A stretch of 26,822 nt of DNA from RGIG5270 sp045538635. GTDB lineage: Bacteria > Verrucomicrobiota > Lentisphaeria > Victivallales > Victivallaceae. The notes beneath the pieces are model-generated. The model was not told where the DNA came from. It made no database searches and saw only the letters and a list, made by a program, of their open reading frames with translations. The position numbers and the translations under genes are program-made. The DNA lies in NCBI GenBank assembly GCA_045538635.1, contig JAZSRU010000121.1:1-26822 (forward strand). Reading direction: 5' to 3'. Shown here in pieces: positions 15,081 through 23,274 of this stretch (positions are counted from its first letter, which is position 1; every line of letters starts with the position of its first letter).

Positions 15081-15875
15081 TCAGATTTCTTCGCCGACTT
15101 CCCAGCGGGCCATCTGTTTAACGACCATATTGGGTTTCATTTTGGCGAGAGAAGATTTGTCATCTTTGATCCAGGGCTGGTTGACGAAGCAGACTTCGGT
15201 GAACCATTTGTTGATCTTGCCTTTGAGGATGTTTTCGATCATGTTGGCAGGTTTGCCGGCGAGCTGAACAGCTGCGATCTCTTTTTCCTTGGCGATGATT
15301 TCTGCGGGAACATCAGCAGAAGTGATGTAAGCAGGACGGAAAGCTGCAACGTGCATTGCCATATCGACGAGGAAAGCGTCATCATCTTCGCCTTCGACAT
15401 CAACCATGACGCCGACGCGGCCGCCGCCGTGGATGTAGCTGCCGACTTTACCGGCTGATTCCCAACGGACAGCGCGGCGAATCTGCATATTTTCACCGAT
15501 AACGGCGATTTTTTCAGTCAAAGCAGCTGCTTCAGCTTCATTGACTTCAGCGGTAACATCACCGGTTTTGGCGATGGTGAGAGCAGTTTTGGCAACGCTG
15601 TTGACAAAATCCATGAATTTGTCAGTATTGGCAGCGAAGTCAGTTTCGCAGAGAACTTCGACCATTGCAGCAAATTTGCCATCTTTAGCGACGACGACTT
15701 TGCCCTGATTGGTAGCACGGCCGGATTTTTTCTCAGCTTTGGCAATACCGGATTTACGGAGGTTTTCAATAGCCAGCTCCATATCGCCGTTTGCGGCGGT
15801 GAGAGCTTTTTTGCAATCCATCATACCGGCTCCGGTTTTGTCGCGGAGGGTTTTGACCATATCTGCGGTAATCAT
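15081..15875 (-). CDS. tsf: Translation elongation factor Ts
   Basis: A 264-residue EF-Ts, the guanine-nucleotide exchange factor for EF-Tu. The N-terminal UBA-like helix bundle (1-45, VKTLRDKTGAGMMDCKKAL) is followed by the core with the EF-Tu contact motif TDF at 78-80. Here it reads CETDFAANTDKF rather than the common TDFVARN. The C-terminal subdomain contains the QPWIKDD-type segment. It is somewhat shorter than the roughly 280-residue average. AGGAGA lies 9 bases before the ATG. It sits 32 bases after rpsB in the nearly universal rpsB-tsf order. Confidence 0.96.
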   Translation of the reverse strand: MITADMVKTLRDKTGAGMMDCKKALTAANGDMELAIENLRKSGIAKAEKKSGRATNQGKVVVAKDGKFAAMVEVLCETDFAANTDKFMDFVNSVAKTALTIAKTGDVTAEVNEAEAAALTEKIAVIGENMQIRRAVRWESAGKVGSYIHGGGRVGVMVDVEGEDDDAFLVDMAMHVAAFRPAYITSADVPAEIIAKEKEIAAVQLAGKPANMIENILKGKINKWFTEVCFVNQPWIKDDKSSLAKMKPNMVVKQMARWEVGEEI

Positions 15876-15907
15876 TTTAAAATATCTCCTGATGAGTTAA
15901 TGTTGAA

Positions 15908-16813
15908 TTATTCAGCTTTTGCGGCTTCTGCGGGAGCAGCTTCTTCAGCTTCTTCAGCTTTGGCAGCTTTGGGAGCGGCTTTTTTGGCGGGAGCTTTTTT
16001 AGCTGCGGGTTTCTTTGCGGGAGCTTTTTTAGCTTTGGGAGCTTCTTCTTCGCCTTTTTCAGCTTTTTCGTCAGCGGCTTTTTTGGCGGCTGCTTCTTTA
16101 GCTTCGCGTTCTTCGACTACGCGTTTCTGATAAATTTCTTTGGCGATGAGGATGGCATCAGCGAAAAGATCGGTGATGATCTGAATTGATTTGACAGCAT
16201 CATCGTTAGCAGCAACGGGATACTGAACCATGGAGGGATCGCCATTGGTATCAACGATAGCAACGATCGGAATATTGAGTTTATTTGCTTCTTTGACAGC
16301 GTTGAGTTCATGATCGGTATCAATAATGACAACGACTGCGGGAAGTTTTTTCATAGCAGCGATACCGTCGAGATCGCGATGCAGTTTGACAGCATTGCGG
16401 CTCAGGACAGCCAATTCTTTTTTCTTCATGCCGCCGGCATTTTCGTCGCTGAGGATCTTGTCGATTTCGTACATTTTGTTGATTGATTTGCGGATAGTGA
16501 CATTGTTGGTCAGAGTACCGCCGAGCCAGCGTTCTGAAACATGATACATACCGGTGCGTTCAGCGAGAGCTGCGGTGATTTCGCGAGCCTGGCGTTTGGT
16601 ACCGACGAAAAGGACATCGCCGCCTTTTGCGACAACGCTCTGGAGGAAGTTGCAGGCATCAGCGATCTGGTGCATAGTTTTGGTGAGGTCGATGATGGAG
16701 ATTCCGCTTTTTGCCCCGTAAACGTAATGTTTCATTTTGGGGTTCCAGTGCTTGGTGAGGTGTCCGAAGTGACAACCGGCTTCCATCAAATCATTGATAG
16801 TGATTTTTGCCAT
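15908..16813 (-). CDS. rpsB: 30S ribosomal protein S2 with a long Lys/Ala-rich tail
   Basis: A 301-residue S2 protein of the small subunit. Residues 1-230 are canonical: EAGCHFGHLTKHWNPKM at the start, VGTKRQA, RWLGGTLTN, and DTNGDP...ANDDAVKSI. Residues from about 232 to 301 are an extension of Lys, Ala, Glu and Pro with repeated PAKK/KAPAKK units, ending in an acidic Ala-Glu stretch. The basic part resembles histone H1-like tails and is probably disordered. AAAGG precedes the ATG after a leader of about 95 nt. It is the first gene of the rpsB-tsf operon. Confidence 0.96.
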   Translation of the reverse strand: MAKITINDLMEAGCHFGHLTKHWNPKMKHYVYGAKSGISIIDLTKTMHQIADACNFLQSVVAKGGDVLFVGTKRQAREITAALAERTGMYHVSERWLGGTLTNNVTIRKSINKMYEIDKILSDENAGGMKKKELAVLSRNAVKLHRDLDGIAAMKKLPAVVVIIDTDHELNAVKEANKLNIPIVAIVDTNGDPSMVQYPVAANDDAVKSIQIITDLFADAILIAKEIYQKRVVEEREAKEAAAKKAADEKAEKGEEEAPKAKKAPAKKPAAKKAPAKKAAPKAAKAEEAEEAAPAEAAKAE

Positions 16814-16914
16814 TTTACAGGGCCTTTCTTTTTTGCGGATCCTTGCTTTCCTGCAGGAGTCCTTTGGTTTGATTATTTACGGCAATGCAGAATATCTGCA
16901 CTGATAATTTGCAT

Positions 16915-16942
16915 AATGTAGCACAAAAAATGATTTTTTCAA
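16915..16942 (-). promoter_or_regulatory. rpsB promoter
   Basis: On the minus strand, TTGAAA (16942-16937), a 16-base spacer, then TACATT (16920-16915). The leader before rpsB would be about 95 nt. Confidence 0.6.
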
Positions 16943-16982
16943 CCCCTGCAAAATTTTTTTTCAAAAAAAGAAGAAAATATGT

Positions 16983-17011
16983 TTGTATTTTGTCTTTTTA
17001 TATGCTATAAT
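16983..17011 (+). promoter_or_regulatory. rarA operon promoter
   Basis: TTGTAT (16983-16988), a 17-base spacer, then a perfect TATAAT (17006-17011). It probably starts the rarA to argC transcript. Confidence 0.6.
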
Positions 17012-17147
17012 ATTGTTGTGTATATCCCGAAAGGATATTTTATATATAACTTTTTACATTGTGTGATTTCCGAAAAGCGGCAGCGGTGATATTCCGTTAC
17101 CGCCGAAAATATGCAGCCAAGGCACAAAAAAAGAGTAATTTTTTCAT

Positions 17148-18572
17148 GTGCGGCGGTCGTTTTTCCGTGTGCGGAGAAACCGTTTTTCCCGGCAATCCAC
17201 GAAGAAATTTGAGCTTGAAGTGGATCAGGATCTGTTTAATATCGAAGATGATCCCGGAGCATTCGGATACTCCGAAAGCTGCGGAAATCAACCTCTGGCG
17301 GCAAGGCTGCGCCCCCGCACGCTGGAGGATTATGTCGGGCAGGAGCATATTCTTGCGCCCGGCAAACTTTTGCGTCGTGCCATTGACGCGGATATGTTTC
17401 ACTCCATCATCCTTTCAGGCCCGCCCGTAGTGGGCAAAACCAGCCTTGCTGAACTCATTGCCAGAACAACAGACTGCGCATTTCTGCGGCTTTCCGGCGT
17501 AACAAGCACAGTCGCCGACATCCGCAAAGCCATTGCACATGCTGTTGAACTCAAAAAAAATTCCGGCAAACGCACAGTACTCTTTATCGACGAAATACAC
17601 CGTTTCAACAAATCTCAGCAGGACTCTCTGCTGCCGGATGTGGAAAACGGCAATATCCGTCTGATTGGAGCCACCACCCACAATATTCAGTTTTACATTG
17701 TCGGGGCATTGCTGTCGCGTTCACTGGTATTCACACTCCGTCCGCTCACAGAAAACAACATTGCCGATTTGCTGCGCCATGCAATTCAACATCCGGACAG
17801 TTTTCCGAACCGCCATGTCGAACTTGCCGCTGATGCAGTAAAATTTCTCGCCAATGCATGCGAAGGTGATGCACGCAAAGCTCTCAATGCTCTCGAACTT
17901 GCGGTGCTGACCACTCTGCCGGATAAAAACGGCAGAACTTTCATCACTCTGGAATGTGCGGAAGAATCCATTCAGAAAAAGTTTATAAATTACGATGATG
18001 ATGCCCATTACGACAGCGCAAGCGCATTTATCAAAAGTATGCGCGGCAGCGATGCTGATGCGGCAATCTATTATCTCGCCAGAATGCTTGCGGGCAATGA
18101 AGATATCCGTTTTATCGCCCGCAGACTGATGATCTTTGCATCCGAAGATATCGGCAATGCAGACCCGCGCGCACTCCAGATCGCTGTTGCCGCCGCGCAG
18201 GCTGTCGATATGGTTGGAATGCCGGAAGCACGCATAATTCTCGCTCAGGCGGTAACTTACTGTGCAACCGCTCCCAAAAGCAATGCTTCATACCTGGCAG
18301 TCAATCAGGCACTTTCGGATATCGAACACAACCGTGTCCAGCCGATTCCGGTTCACCTGCGGGATACCCATTCAAATCCCGCCTCGGACACAGTGAAAAA
18401 TCAGGCGGATTACAAATCCCCCCACGACACAGGCGGTTTTGTGGTCCAGGATTACATGACAGTTGAAAAAAGCTATTACGAACCGAAAAATATCGGTTAC
18501 GAATCAAAAATAAAGGAGCGGATCGATTACTGGAAAAGTCTTCGCGCCGCAGCAAAAAATGGAAAACTCTAA
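17148..18572 (+). CDS. rarA: RarA/MgsA-type AAA ATPase with unusual P-loop
   Basis: Replication-associated recombination protein A family, a clamp-loader-like tetrameric ATPase acting at stalled forks. PLAARLRPRTLEDYVGQEH (49-67) is the family signature. Walker A reads GPPVVGKT (91-98) where the family normally has GPPGTGKT. Walker B is FIDEIHRFNK (D148, E149). Sensor 1 reads GATTHNIQF where GATTENPSF is usual. The arginine-bearing LLSR is kept, and the MgsA C-terminal helical domain follows. The open frame begins at a GTG (17148) without a good ribosome site. A GTG at 17220 would give MDQDLFNIEDD and a more family-like N-terminus; the start is uncertain. The end overlaps the next gene by 14 bases. 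Confidence 0.9.
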   Translation: MRRSFFRVRRNRFSRQSTKKFELEVDQDLFNIEDDPGAFGYSESCGNQPLAARLRPRTLEDYVGQEHILAPGKLLRRAIDADMFHSIILSGPPVVGKTSLAELIARTTDCAFLRLSGVTSTVADIRKAIAHAVELKKNSGKRTVLFIDEIHRFNKSQQDSLLPDVENGNIRLIGATTHNIQFYIVGALLSRSLVFTLRPLTENNIADLLRHAIQHPDSFPNRHVELAADAVKFLANACEGDARKALNALELAVLTTLPDKNGRTFITLECAEESIQKKFINYDDDAHYDSASAFIKSMRGSDADAAIYYLARMLAGNEDIRFIARRLMIFASEDIGNADPRALQIAVAAAQAVDMVGMPEARIILAQAVTYCATAPKSNASYLAVNQALSDIEHNRVQPIPVHLRDTHSNPASDTVKNQADYKSPHDTGGFVVQDYMTVEKSYYEPKNIGYESKIKERIDYWKSLRAAAKNGKL

Positions 18573-19155
18573 AAACAGCCTGCGAAAATATTTTACAGAA
18601 AAACGCCGTAACCTCTCATTTGAGGAACGCAAACTTTTTTCTGCACAGATTTGCCGCAATGTGGCTGCAAGTGACATTTTCCGCAAAAGCCTTTATATCG
18701 CTTTTTACGCCGCAGATGAATTTGAAGCAGACCTCTGGGAGCTTTTTGAACGATTCAACGGCGAAAAAAAGTTTTTCCTCCCCCGTTACAGACAGGAGGA
18801 CAAACAATACGAAATGGTGCAAATACACAACCGTATGCACGATTTGCGCGAAGGAAAATATGGCATTTATGAGCCTCTAAGATCCCTCCCCGCCGCAAGC
18901 GGACAGGAATACGGATGTATGCTGTATCTGGTACCGGGAGTCGCTTTCGATGACCGCTGCCGCAGACTTGGCAGAGGCAAAGGTTTTTATGACCGTTTAC
19001 TCTGCAATGCAAAATTTTCGATGGGGATTTTTTACGAGTGTCAGCGTTTTGATGGAGATATTCCGGCAGAACCGCACGATATCAACCTTGATATAATCGC
19101 CACCGAAAAACAACTTTACCTGCCTCCGGCGGAACGTAAACAATGCCGGATATAA
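18559..19155 (+). CDS. 5-formyltetrahydrofolate cyclo-ligase
   Basis: A 198-residue MTHFS family enzyme (YgfA/Fau type). It uses ATP to convert 5-formyl-THF to 5,10-methenyl-THF, salvaging an inactive folate. The hallmark is VPGVAFD...RRLGRGKGFYDR at 125-146, which builds the ATP/Mg site. The N-terminus has the expected basic helix (LRKYFTEKRRNLS). It starts inside the end of rarA, indicating coupled translation, and rny follows after 25 bases. Confidence 0.9.
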   Translation: MENSKNSLRKYFTEKRRNLSFEERKLFSAQICRNVAASDIFRKSLYIAFYAADEFEADLWELFERFNGEKKFFLPRYRQEDKQYEMVQIHNRMHDLREGKYGIYEPLRSLPAASGQEYGCMLYLVPGVAFDDRCRRLGRGKGFYDRLLCNAKFSMGIFYECQRFDGDIPAEPHDINLDIIATEKQLYLPPAERKQCRI

Positions 19156-19180
19156 CAAAACAACAAAAGGAAAAATCAAA

Positions 19181-20734
19181 ATGACAACATGGATGATCGC
19201 AGCAATTGCCGCAGTTGCCGGCACAATCCTCGGAATCATCGTTTTTGCCCTCATCACGGCAATACGCAAGGATTCCGCCGTAAAAGCAGCCGATAAAATC
19301 CGCCGCGAGGCTGAAAAAGAGGCTGACCACATCGTCAGAGAAGCAAGAGTTTCTGCAAAAAGCGACATTATCAAAATGCGCGAAGAATGCGAAGCCGAAC
19401 TCAAAGAACGCCGCAAAGAACAGCAGAATATCGAAAAAAGACTCTCTCAACGCGAAGAAAACCTCGAACGCCGTGCAGATACTCTCGAAAACAAAATGGA
19501 CGACCTCGAGAAAAAAGAACATGATATCGCTCAACTCCGCGAAAGACTCGCTTCCCGCGAAAATGAACTCAAACAAAATATCTCCAAACAAATCGTTGAA
19601 CTTGAACGCATCGCTCAGCTCGACCGCCAGAGTGCTACCGATATGCTTTTGGAAAAATTGAAAAATGAAGTCAAAAATGAGTCCGGTATCCTCGTCCGTA
19701 CCATCCTCGATGAAGCAAAGGAAAAGGCCGAAAAAGAATCCCGCCGCATCCTCACCTGCGCAATTCAGCGTTACGCTTCAGAATGTACTTACGAACGCAC
19801 AACCGCCACCATTCCGCTCCCCACAGACGAGCTCAAAGGCCGCATCATCGGACGCGAAGGCCGTAATATCCGCGCCATTGAAGCCGCTACCGGTGTCAGC
19901 ATCCTTATTGATGATACTCCCGAAGCAGTCGTTATTTCATGCTTCGACCCTATCCGCAAAGAAGTCGCACGCCAGCTCATGGAACGCCTTATCGGTGACG
20001 GACGCATCCATCCGACCCGCATCGAAGAACTCGCCAAAAAAATCGCAAAAGAACTCGATGACGAACTCTTCAGCGTCGGCGAAGCAGCAGTACTTGAAAC
20101 AGGTATTCAGGGTGTTGCTCCGCAAGTTGTCAAACTTCTCGGACGCCTCAAATACCGTTACAGCTTCTCACAGAATGTGCTTAAACACTCTCTTGAAACC
20201 GCTTACTTCATGGGCATGATCGCCGCTGAACTCGGTCTGGATGAACAGAAAGCCAAACGCATCGGTCTTTTCCACGATATCGGCAAAGCCATCGACCACG
20301 AAGTTGAAGGTCCCCACGCACAAATCGGTGCCGATGTCCTCCGCAAACACAATGAAGCCGCCGATGTCATTCATGCTGTCGCGGCTCACCACGGCGAACT
20401 CGAAGTCAATTCACTTTATGACATCCTCATCAATGCATGCGATACTTTGAGCGCATCCCGTCCCGGCGCACGCAGTGAAACAACAGAACTCTACCTCAAA
20501 CGCCTTGAGCAGCTCGAAAGCATCGCTCATGACTTCCCGGGTGTTGAAAACTGCTTCGCACTGCAGGCAGGACGCGAAGTCCGCGTTATCGTCACTCCGG
20601 AAAAAGTTCATGAGGGCGAAGCCCAGATGCTTGCAAAAGATATCTGCCAGCGCATCGAAAAGGAAATGAACTATCCCGGTCAGATCAAAGTTACCATCAT
20701 CCGCGAAACCCGCTCAGTGGAATACGCAAAATAA
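19181..20734 (+). CDS. rny: Ribonuclease Y
   Basis: A 517-residue membrane-anchored endoribonuclease that initiates mRNA decay, typical length. Order: a transmembrane helix (about 4-27), a long charged coiled coil (about 30-190), a KH RNA-binding domain with GRIIGREGRNIRAIE (220-234), and an HD domain with FHDIGKAIDHE (H365/D366) and upstream H336. AAAGGA precedes the ATG. It lies between a folate enzyme and alr; in many bacteria the rny-like gene neighbours recA or ymdB, so this order is lineage-specific. Confidence 0.97.
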   Translation: MTTWMIAAIAAVAGTILGIIVFALITAIRKDSAVKAADKIRREAEKEADHIVREARVSAKSDIIKMREECEAELKERRKEQQNIEKRLSQREENLERRADTLENKMDDLEKKEHDIAQLRERLASRENELKQNISKQIVELERIAQLDRQSATDMLLEKLKNEVKNESGILVRTILDEAKEKAEKESRRILTCAIQRYASECTYERTTATIPLPTDELKGRIIGREGRNIRAIEAATGVSILIDDTPEAVVISCFDPIRKEVARQLMERLIGDGRIHPTRIEELAKKIAKELDDELFSVGEAAVLETGIQGVAPQVVKLLGRLKYRYSFSQNVLKHSLETAYFMGMIAAELGLDEQKAKRIGLFHDIGKAIDHEVEGPHAQIGADVLRKHNEAADVIHAVAAHHGELEVNSLYDILINACDTLSASRPGARSETTELYLKRLEQLESIAHDFPGVENCFALQAGREVRVIVTPEKVHEGEAQMLAKDICQRIEKEMNYPGQIKVTIIRETRSVEYAK

Positions 20735-20755
20735 TCTTTGGGAAGTATTCACAAA

Positions 20756-21883
20756 ATGGCACACAGAGTCAGTTTGGAAATCGATATCGCTAAACTCGAA
20801 AAAAATTTCAGAACCCTCCTCCGGCGGGTCGCTCCCGCCGAAGTCATGGCCGTTGTCAAAGCCAATGCTTACGGCCTCGGGGTGCGAAAAATTGCACCGA
20901 TACTGAAAAATGCCGGTGCATCATTTTTCGCTGTTGCCACTGTCGATGAAGCCGCAGAAATCAGCGAATATGGATTGCCGGTACAAGTTCTCGGCAATGT
21001 CTTTGAGGATGAGATTCAGGATGCAGTTACCATGGATCTCATCATTCCAATTGCTGATTTTGAAAATGCCCGTGCCATAAATGCCGAAGCCGCCAGACAG
21101 AATAAAATCATCCGCGCCGCCATTCCGGTCGATACCGGAATGGGCAGAATCGGCATGCTTCACGACGATGCATTCAATACAATTCTCCAAATCAGAGATG
21201 AATTGCAGAATATTGAAATTTTCGGCATTTACTCGCATCTTGCCACTGCGTGGAAACTCGAAGACGATTATACTGTAAATCAGATAAGCAAACTTGAATC
21301 TCTGCTGACCAAACTCAAAACGGCAGGCTTTACCCCCCCTCATGTTTATATTGCCGCAAGCAATGGTATTTCCAATTATCCGGAGAGCTTTTCTGCACCG
21401 TTCAATATTGTCCGCTGCGGAATCAATATGTATGGCTACACAGAAACTCAAGATGATCTGCAGCTGGAGGAAATTGCCCGTTTTACCGCCAAACTGATTG
21501 CAGTAAGGGAGCTTCCTGCAGGTTCGTCTATCGGTTACAACCGTCTGCATACTCTCGAAAAAAAATCCAGAGTCGGAACTATTGCCGCCGGTTATGCCGA
21601 CGGCATCCCGCTCGCTTTGAGCAATTGCGGCAGAGTGCTTGTCTGCGGCAAATCAGTTCCGATAGTCGGCAGGATTTCAATGGATTATACAACAATTCTG
21701 CTGGATGATGCACCGGAAGCCGCGATCGGTGATGAAGTTGTACTTTTCGGCAGACAGCAGGATGCATTCATCCCTGTCGTGGAATGGGCAAATGCAAAGA
21801 AAACTCATCCGCACGACCTTTTGTGTGCAATCGGCCCGCGGGTCAAACGGATTTATATCAATATGGAGAGTCAAAATGACTGA
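20756..21883 (+). CDS. alr: Alanine racemase
   Basis: A 375-residue fold-type III PLP enzyme that interconverts L- and D-alanine for peptidoglycan. K35 in VVKANAYGLG binds PLP. Y261 in GSSIGYN is the second catalytic base, and GRISMD at 305-310 is family-conserved. The frame is open from a TTG at 20738, but the ATG at 20756 has GGGAAG 10 bases upstream and gives the normal N-terminus. The stop overlaps the next start by 8 bases, so the aldehyde dehydrogenase is translationally coupled. Confidence 0.95.
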   Translation: MAHRVSLEIDIAKLEKNFRTLLRRVAPAEVMAVVKANAYGLGVRKIAPILKNAGASFFAVATVDEAAEISEYGLPVQVLGNVFEDEIQDAVTMDLIIPIADFENARAINAEAARQNKIIRAAIPVDTGMGRIGMLHDDAFNTILQIRDELQNIEIFGIYSHLATAWKLEDDYTVNQISKLESLLTKLKTAGFTPPHVYIAASNGISNYPESFSAPFNIVRCGINMYGYTETQDDLQLEEIARFTAKLIAVRELPAGSSIGYNRLHTLEKKSRVGTIAAGYADGIPLALSNCGRVLVCGKSVPIVGRISMDYTTILLDDAPEAAIGDEVVLFGRQQDAFIPVVEWANAKKTHPHDLLCAIGPRVKRIYINMESQND

Positions 21884-23249
21884 AACCTCAAAATTTATCG
21901 AGCAGGAAAGATTGTTTTTTGAAAGCGGTACGCGTATGAGCGTCGCTGAACGCAAAGCAATCCTCATCAAACTGGTGCGAATCCTGAAAGAAAACCGCGA
22001 AAAAATCTTTTCCGCTCTTTATGAAGATTTGCATAAATCAGAAAATGAAACTGCAATCAGCGAATTTATACCGCTCATAACTTCTATACGCTTTCTGATA
22101 AAAAATCTCCGCCGTTTCGCAGCTCCGCGTTACGCAAGTGCATCCATTGCCAATTTCGGCGGCAGAGGAAAAATCATCAAAGAACCTTACGGCAATGTAC
22201 TCATCATCAGCACTTGGAACTATCCGCTGCTTTTGAGTATTGATCCGCTCGCCGCCGCCATCGCCGCCGGCAACAGTATCGTTCTCAAAATGTCCCCCAT
22301 CGCCCCGGCAACTACCAGAATATTGACTTACATCATCAACGATTGTCTGCAATGCAAACACATCCATGTGGCATCCGATGACAAAATTGAAGAACTGCTG
22401 GAAGAAAAATGGGATTATATCTTTTTCACCGGCGGAATCCGCATGGGCAGAACCGTTGCCGAAGCCGCAGCAAAAAATCTTACCCCGACCACCCTCGAAC
22501 TCGGCGGCAAAAATCCCTGTATCGTGGACAGAAATGCAAATCTCCGCCTTGCCGCACAGCGCATTGTCTGGGGCAAATTCATGAATGCCGGTCAGACCTG
22601 TGCCGCACCCGATTACCTGCTCGTACACAAAGATATTCAGCAGAAATTCATGAATATCATGCGCAAAGAAGTTTTTAAAGCATTCGGGGAAATTCCGGAG
22701 GAAAGTCCGGATTATGCCCGCATTATCAATGCTTTCCACTATGAACGGCTGGCAAAACTGATAAACTTCGGCAAACTCGTTACCGGCGGAGAACGCAACC
22801 CCGATTCTCTTTATATTTCTCCGACCATTGTTGAAGATATCCATTGGACCGATCCAATCATGGAAAATGAAATCTTCGGCCCGATCCTCCCGGTTATAAC
22901 CATTGATTCTGTCGATGAAATACTGCCGCTTATCGCACGCAGACCGAAATCACTTTCTGCCTACTACTTCGGCAAAGACCGCCGCACCATGAAAAAATTC
23001 CTCAATTCAATCAGCTTCGGCGGCGGATGCATAAACGATACAATCATGCACCTCACAAGTCCGCACCTGCCCTTCGGCGGTGTCGGTCCAAGCGGCATGG
23101 GGGCATACCACGGCAAAGCCGGATTTGATACATTCACTCACAACAAAAGTATCCTGATCCAATCAACTATGCTCAATTTCCCCATCCGCTTCGCGCCATA
23201 CGGTGCCCTCAAAAAACTCATGATCAAACTTGTAACCAAATTTATATAA
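21876..23249 (+). CDS. Aldehyde dehydrogenase, class 3-like
   Basis: A 457-residue NAD(P)-dependent aldehyde dehydrogenase. Its length and N-terminus match the ALDH3 group (YwdH/AlkH/coniferyl aldehyde dehydrogenase-like), lacking the longer arm of class 1/2. Residues: N115 in TWNYP, the Rossmann turn FTGG 184-187, E208 in LELGGKNP, catalytic C242 in NAGQTC, and EIFGPILP further on. A hydrophobic/basic C-terminal tail (about 425-457) could touch the membrane, as in fatty-aldehyde enzymes. The frame extends back to 21705 inside alr, but the ATG at 21876 with GGAGA upstream is correct. Substrate is not determined. Confidence 0.92.
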   Translation: MTETSKFIEQERLFFESGTRMSVAERKAILIKLVRILKENREKIFSALYEDLHKSENETAISEFIPLITSIRFLIKNLRRFAAPRYASASIANFGGRGKIIKEPYGNVLIISTWNYPLLLSIDPLAAAIAAGNSIVLKMSPIAPATTRILTYIINDCLQCKHIHVASDDKIEELLEEKWDYIFFTGGIRMGRTVAEAAAKNLTPTTLELGGKNPCIVDRNANLRLAAQRIVWGKFMNAGQTCAAPDYLLVHKDIQQKFMNIMRKEVFKAFGEIPEESPDYARIINAFHYERLAKLINFGKLVTGGERNPDSLYISPTIVEDIHWTDPIMENEIFGPILPVITIDSVDEILPLIARRPKSLSAYYFGKDRRTMKKFLNSISFGGGCINDTIMHLTSPHLPFGGVGPSGMGAYHGKAGFDTFTHNKSILIQSTMLNFPIRFAPYGALKKLMIKLVTKFI

Positions 23250-23274
23250 TTTCCAAAATAGAAAGGATTGAAAA

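Larger units (their letters stand above)
16814..17147. other. Divergent control region between rpsB and rarA
   Basis: No gene is seen here. It contains back-to-back promoters for rpsB (minus) and rarA (plus) about 40 bases apart, and two sizeable leaders. The rpsB leader (about 16814-16908) can form GCAGA-TAT-TCTGC and a CCTGCAGG palindrome, and could host S2 autoregulation. The rarA leader (from about 17018) has a hairpin ATATCC-CGAAA-GGATAT and a second one with arms GCGGT/ACCGC. These structures are only visual predictions. Confidence 0.55.

Noticed and set aside
20738..20755. TTG start extending alr by six codons
   Set aside because: The ATG at 20756 has a properly spaced GGGAAG, which would lie inside the TTG-started extension.
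21705..21875. 57-codon N-terminal extension of the aldehyde dehydrogenase
   Set aside because: It lies wholly in alr in another frame, and the ATG at 21876 has a ribosome site and gives the family-length protein.
22038..22844. 268-codon minus-strand ORF
   Set aside because: Shadow inside the aldehyde dehydrogenase gene with no ribosome site or recognisable motif.
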